Assembly (NCBI GenBank): GCA_046330285.1 | Contig: JAXLSX010000006.1 | Span: forward strand, 122,810 to 186,809 | Direction: 5' to 3' | Length of the DNA: 64,000 nt | DNA from: RHKX01 sp046330285 | GTDB lineage: Bacteria; Actinomycetota; Thermoleophilia; Solirubrobacterales; 70-9 | Part shown: positions 61,571 through 64,000 of the stretch, in pieces | Numbering within the stretch: the stretch's first letter is position 1 | Layout of the letters: each line of letters begins with the position of its first letter | Position numbers and translations under genes: made by a program | The notes under the pieces: generated by a model | What the model was told of the DNA's origin: nothing | The model's database searches: none | The model's input: only the letters and a program-made list of their open reading frames with translations

Positions 61571-62257
61571 GTGAACCGACCTCGAGCCAAGGCAGCGGGA
61601 CTGATCTCCCTGGGCGTTGCCGTCGTCGCGCTGCTCAGCGGCTGCGACCTGCAGGAGAACGCCGACACCGACAACGGTCGCGACCTCTTCATCGCCAACT
61701 GCGGCAAGTGCCACTACCTGAGCGAGGCCGGCACCACCGGCAACCTCGGTCCCGATCTCGATGCGGCCTTCGCCAACGCCCGCGCCCAGGGCATGGACCA
61801 GGACACGATCGAGGGCGTCGTCACCGACCAGATCTCGCACCCGCGGCAGATCGATCCGTCGGATCCCTCCTACATGCCCGCCGACCTCGTCACCGGCCAA
61901 GACGCCGACGACGTCGCCGCCTACGTCGGTTCGGTGGCGGGCGTGCCGGGCATCGCGCCCCCGACCGCCCCCGGCGGTCCCGGCGGCCAGGTCTTCGCCA
62001 ACAACGGCTGCGGCAGCTGCCACACGCTCGCGATCGCCGGCTCCGCCGGCGCCGTCGGACCGAACCTCGACGAGGAGCTTCCGGGCCAGACCACGGCGCA
62101 GATCGAGGAGAGCATCGTCGATCCCAACAAGGAGATCGTCAAGGGCTTCCAGCCCAACGTGATGCCGGATAACTACGAGTCGACGATCGATCCCAAGGAC
62201 CTCAAGGATCTCGTCGACTTCCTCTACGAGAACGCCGGCAAGGCTCCGAAGCAGTAG
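61571..62257 (+). CDS. Dihaem cytochrome c lipoprotein
   Basis: 228 residues, GTG start. Signal peptide with lipobox LLSGC (Cys ~25), so anchored to the outer face of the membrane. Two CxxCH motifs: CGKCHYL (~44-50) and CGSCHTL (~147-153), each followed by distal Met candidates in SYMPADL and NVMPDNY. That is the layout of two class I cytochrome c domains. It is a likely electron carrier to an oxidase. It follows the oxidase-like genes, though a divergent CBS gene lies between them. Confidence 0.92.
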   Translation: MNRPRAKAAGLISLGVAVVALLSGCDLQENADTDNGRDLFIANCGKCHYLSEAGTTGNLGPDLDAAFANARAQGMDQDTIEGVVTDQISHPRQIDPSDPSYMPADLVTGQDADDVAAYVGSVAGVPGIAPPTAPGGPGGQVFANNGCGSCHTLAIAGSAGAVGPNLDEELPGQTTAQIEESIVDPNKEIVKGFQPNVMPDNYESTIDPKDLKDLVDFLYENAGKAPKQ

Positions 62258-62273
62258 GCGCCGGGCCGGTCGC

Positions 62274-62510
62274 TCAGGCGCCGGGCCGGGACTGTTCGTC
62301 CTCGTCGGGCTCGCCGAGCATCTGGACGAGCCAGCGGACGGCGTGCCAGAGGCCGAACGCGATCGCGAGGACGCCGAGGATGATGCCGAGCGTCGAGCTG
62401 ATCAGGACGGCGCAGGCGATGACGATCACCGCAACGGCGATGATCATCACGAGGATCCGGAAGGCGTCCTCCTCGGACTGGAACGGATTGCGCAGTTCCT
62501 TGTCGGGCAC
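62274..62510 (-). CDS. Small two-TM hypothetical protein
   Basis: 78 residues from the GTG at 62510 (VPDKELRNPFQSEEDAFRIL); an upstream ATG at 62558 would add a non-protein-like stretch. Two TM helices (ILVMIIAVAVIVIACAVLI and LGIILGVLAIAFGLWHAV) and an acidic C-terminus (EPDEDEQSRPG). No family recognised. Convergent with the cytochrome c gene by 16 bp. Confidence 0.65.
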   Translation of the reverse strand: MPDKELRNPFQSEEDAFRILVMIIAVAVIVIACAVLISSTLGIILGVLAIAFGLWHAVRWLVQMLGEPDEDEQSRPGA

Positions 62511-62573
62511 CGGAGGATGATGGCAGGGGTCCGCTCCCGGCCAACGGACACCCGTCACGGATAGGTTCCCCTG

Positions 62574-63074
62574 GTGCTGTTCGCCCTCTACCTGCTCGCC
62601 TGCCTCGCCGGCGCCGTGCTCGGGCTCCTCGGCGACGAGCCGAGCGTCGTGCTCGCGCTGCTCGCGGTGCTCCTCTTCCCGGTCGGGGTGATGTTCCTCG
62701 CGTCGGGCGACGAAGACGAGCGGCGGGGGCCGCGGCCCCCCTCGCTCCCGCCGGCGCTGCTGGCCGCGGTCGCCGGGTCGATCCTCGTCGTCTTTCTGAT
62801 CCGGCTGGCCGTCGCCGCCCCCGGCTGGGTCGACCCCTTCAGCGCCGACTGCGGCGGGCCCTCCACCGGCGCCCAGCAGCTTGCGACGTGGTTCGCGACC
62901 ATCGCCTTCATCCTCTCCGCCGTGCCCGTCGCCGCGACGCTGGCGGCGATCGGAGGCCGCCTGCGGCCCGGCGGCCGCCTCGCCCTCCTGCCGGTTTCGC
63001 CCGGCTTCTACCCTGTGGTGGTGGCCCTCTCCGGCATCGCCCTCGTCGTCGCCTCCTGGGCGACCTCCTGCTGA
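62574..63074 (+). CDS. Hypothetical four-TM membrane protein
   Basis: 166 residues, GTG start. Hydrophobic segments: LFALYLLACLAGAVLGLLG, VVLALLAVLLFPVGVMFLA, PALLAAVAGSILVVFLIRLAV, LATWFATIAFILSAVPVAATLAAI and YPVVVALSGIALVVASWA; the loop has an isolated Cys (DCGGPS). No motif. Not recognised. The gene ends 2 bp before the next ORF, so probably cotranscribed with it. Confidence 0.7.
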   Translation: MLFALYLLACLAGAVLGLLGDEPSVVLALLAVLLFPVGVMFLASGDEDERRGPRPPSLPPALLAAVAGSILVVFLIRLAVAAPGWVDPFSADCGGPSTGAQQLATWFATIAFILSAVPVAATLAAIGGRLRPGGRLALLPVSPGFYPVVVALSGIALVVASWATSC

Positions 63075-63076
63075 GC

Positions 63077-63331
63077 ATGCCCGGCCGCGCTTTCGAGACC
63101 CGTGAGGATGCCGAGGCGGCCCGTCAGCGGCTCGCTGAGTCCCATCCGGACCGGAAGACGCACACCTTCCTGACGCGCGAGCGAGAGGGCGGCTGGGAGG
63201 TCGTCAAGGTCGCGCTGGCCCCTCCGGTCGATCAGCTCGACACCGAGGTGCGGGCCGACGAGCGCCCGCCGGAGCCGGACGACCCGCGGTCGGCCCACTA
63301 CCGGAACGCCGGTCCGTACGCGGGGGCTTAG
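63077..63331 (+). CDS. Small hydrophilic hypothetical protein
   Basis: 84 residues from the ATG at 63077. Soluble, compact: MPGRAFETREDAEAARQRLAESHPDRKTHTFLTRERE, a beta-rich middle (GGWEVVKVALAPPVDQ) and an acidic/Pro tail (DERPPEPDDPRSAHYRNAGPYAG). No family recognised. Likely translationally linked to the four-TM protein 2 bp upstream. Confidence 0.65.
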   Translation: MPGRAFETREDAEAARQRLAESHPDRKTHTFLTREREGGWEVVKVALAPPVDQLDTEVRADERPPEPDDPRSAHYRNAGPYAGA

Positions 63332-63490
63332 GGCTGGGCGGAGGCGTCCGAGGGCGGGGTTCTGCGTTGGGTGCGGGGTGGTCTGCAGGGAAGGGTGGAT
63401 ACCGGTGCGCCGGGCTGTCGATGGAGCCGATCGGTGTCCTGGCAGGCGAACGTCTCCGTCGGTGGCTGATAACGCAACCAGGGGTAGCGC

Positions 63491-63561
63491 TTTCTGCCAC
63501 CGGGCCGGCGACCGCAAGTGGGTGGCAGGAAATGAACCTGTCAGGGAAGTTTTCTGCCACC
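63491..63561. repeat. TTTCTGCCACC direct repeats 60 bp apart, with an inverted copy between
   Basis: TTTCTGCCACC at 63491-63501 and 63551-63561 (exactly 60 bp spacing); GGTGGCAGGAAA at 63521-63532 is the inverted form with one inserted G. Located in the 324-bp gap between convergent genes (63332-63655), which otherwise shows no gene. Could fold as alternative stems or bind a protein; function unknown. Confidence 0.45.
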
Positions 63562-63655
63562 GAGGCGAAGTCGCGCGCCGGCGACGACTCCCCGCCGACC
63601 TACCCCTCACTGCCGGCCGCGCGTTTGCGCGCGGCCCATGCCCCGCCCGAGTCAG

Positions 63656-64000
63656 TTAGAGGATGTAGACCGTCGTGTAGACGATGATCCACATGACGTC
63701 GACGAAGTGCCAGTAGATGCCCGGCACCTCGACGCCCAGGTGGTCCTCGGCGGCGGTGCCGAAGTGGCCGCGCCAGGCGCGGATGTTGGCGAAGCTGAGG
63801 AGCAGGAGCCCGACGAAGACGTGGGCGCCGTGGAGGCCGGTGAGGCCGTAGAAGATCGAGCCGAAGGCGCCGTCGCGGGCGCTGAAGCCGATGTGGACGT
63901 ACTCGTTGATCTGGACGAACAGGAAGGTCGCGCCGAGCAGCCAGGTCATGGCGAGACCGAGCTTCATCGCGTTGCGGTTGCCCTTGCGGGCGCCCTCGAG
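63656..64000 (-). CDS. ctaE: Cytochrome c oxidase subunit III (C-terminal part, runs off window)
   Basis: ~114 C-terminal residues; the frame stays open to the right edge (LEGARKGNRNAMKLGLAMTW...). QINEYVHIGFSARDGAFGSIFYGLTGLHGAHVFVGLLLLSFANIRAWRGHF and the ending PGIYWHFVDVMWIIVYTTVYIL are the conserved helices VI-VII of subunit III (G-L-H-G-x-H-V and W-Y-W-H-F-V-D-x-x-W). It is normal in its conserved residues. The canonical oxidase operon therefore presumably continues on the minus strand beyond the window. Confidence 0.95.
   Translation of the reverse strand, partial: LEGARKGNRNAMKLGLAMTWLLGATFLFVQINEYVHIGFSARDGAFGSIFYGLTGLHGAHVFVGLLLLSFANIRAWRGHFGTAAEDHLGVEVPGIYWHFVDVMWIIVYTTVYIL

Overview
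The window is about 70% GC and densely coded. Gene content points to an aerobic, high-GC actinobacterium, most likely of the Thermoleophilia/Solirubrobacterales type. The clues are secreted Lys-rich or Ig-like proteins, an LLM flavoprotein, an actinobacterial DUF6458-type protein, an orphan PilB-type ATPase and many very short intergenic gaps. This placement is inferred from style and families, with no 16S or marker search behind it. There is no CRISPR array, insertion sequence, prophage or rRNA operon. Six tRNA genes are present.

Layout. 1-7.5 kb: a truncated flavin monooxygenase, an HNH endonuclease, moaA, a secreted papain-like protein, a secreted GDPD-nitrilase-like fusion and a DUF2993-like protein. 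7.5-17.5 kb: a GH25 lysozyme, greA, a glycosyltransferase, a CBS protein, an NRAMP-related transporter, a TetR regulator, two beta-propeller proteins, a GNAT and a VIT1/CCC1 carrier. 17.5-28 kb: a PilB-like ATPase with an MshEN-like N-terminus, two large secreted surface proteins, an LLM-hemerythrin fusion, a receiver/thioredoxin-like/TrxR-like triple fusion and an alpha/beta hydrolase. 28-35 kb: an HxlR regulator with a divergent palindromic operator region, a tRNA cluster, an MFS exporter, a CAP-domain protein, an SRAP/HMCES protein and an S15/CocE-like secreted hydrolase. 35-43 kb: a frameshifted GGDEF gene, a FadR-type GntR regulator with two operator-like sites in front of a fatty acid hydroxylase, DUF2252, an ion channel and a large LuxR/MalT-like regulator. 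43-54.5 kb: a tightly overlapping DUF1015-PduO-OsmC-SDR-Nudix operon, a sulfurtransferase, an aminotransferase, an enoyl-CoA hydratase, a GH15 enzyme and trxB. 54.5-64 kb: a flippase-like membrane protein, a PAP2 protein, a haem-copper-oxidase-like cluster, ctaB, small membrane proteins, a dihaem cytochrome c and the 3' part of ctaE.

The most unusual feature is the oxidase-like pair at 56900-59535. Both proteins align along their length with cytochrome/quinol oxidase subunits II and I. However, the subunit II homologue has lost the CuA ligands. The subunit I homologue has lost all six haem/CuB histidines and the active-site tyrosine, while keeping the membrane scaffold and many structural motifs. 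It cannot work as a conventional oxidase. It sits next to haem O synthase (ctaB) and a dihaem cytochrome c lipoprotein, and it faces a normal-looking ctaE. This looks like a conserved 'pseudo-oxidase' of unknown role.

Two regulatory regions can be read directly: paired FadR-type palindromes 21 bp apart before the hydroxylase, and two inverted repeats sharing a CGCTTC half-site between the divergent hxlR-type gene and an NTF2-like gene.
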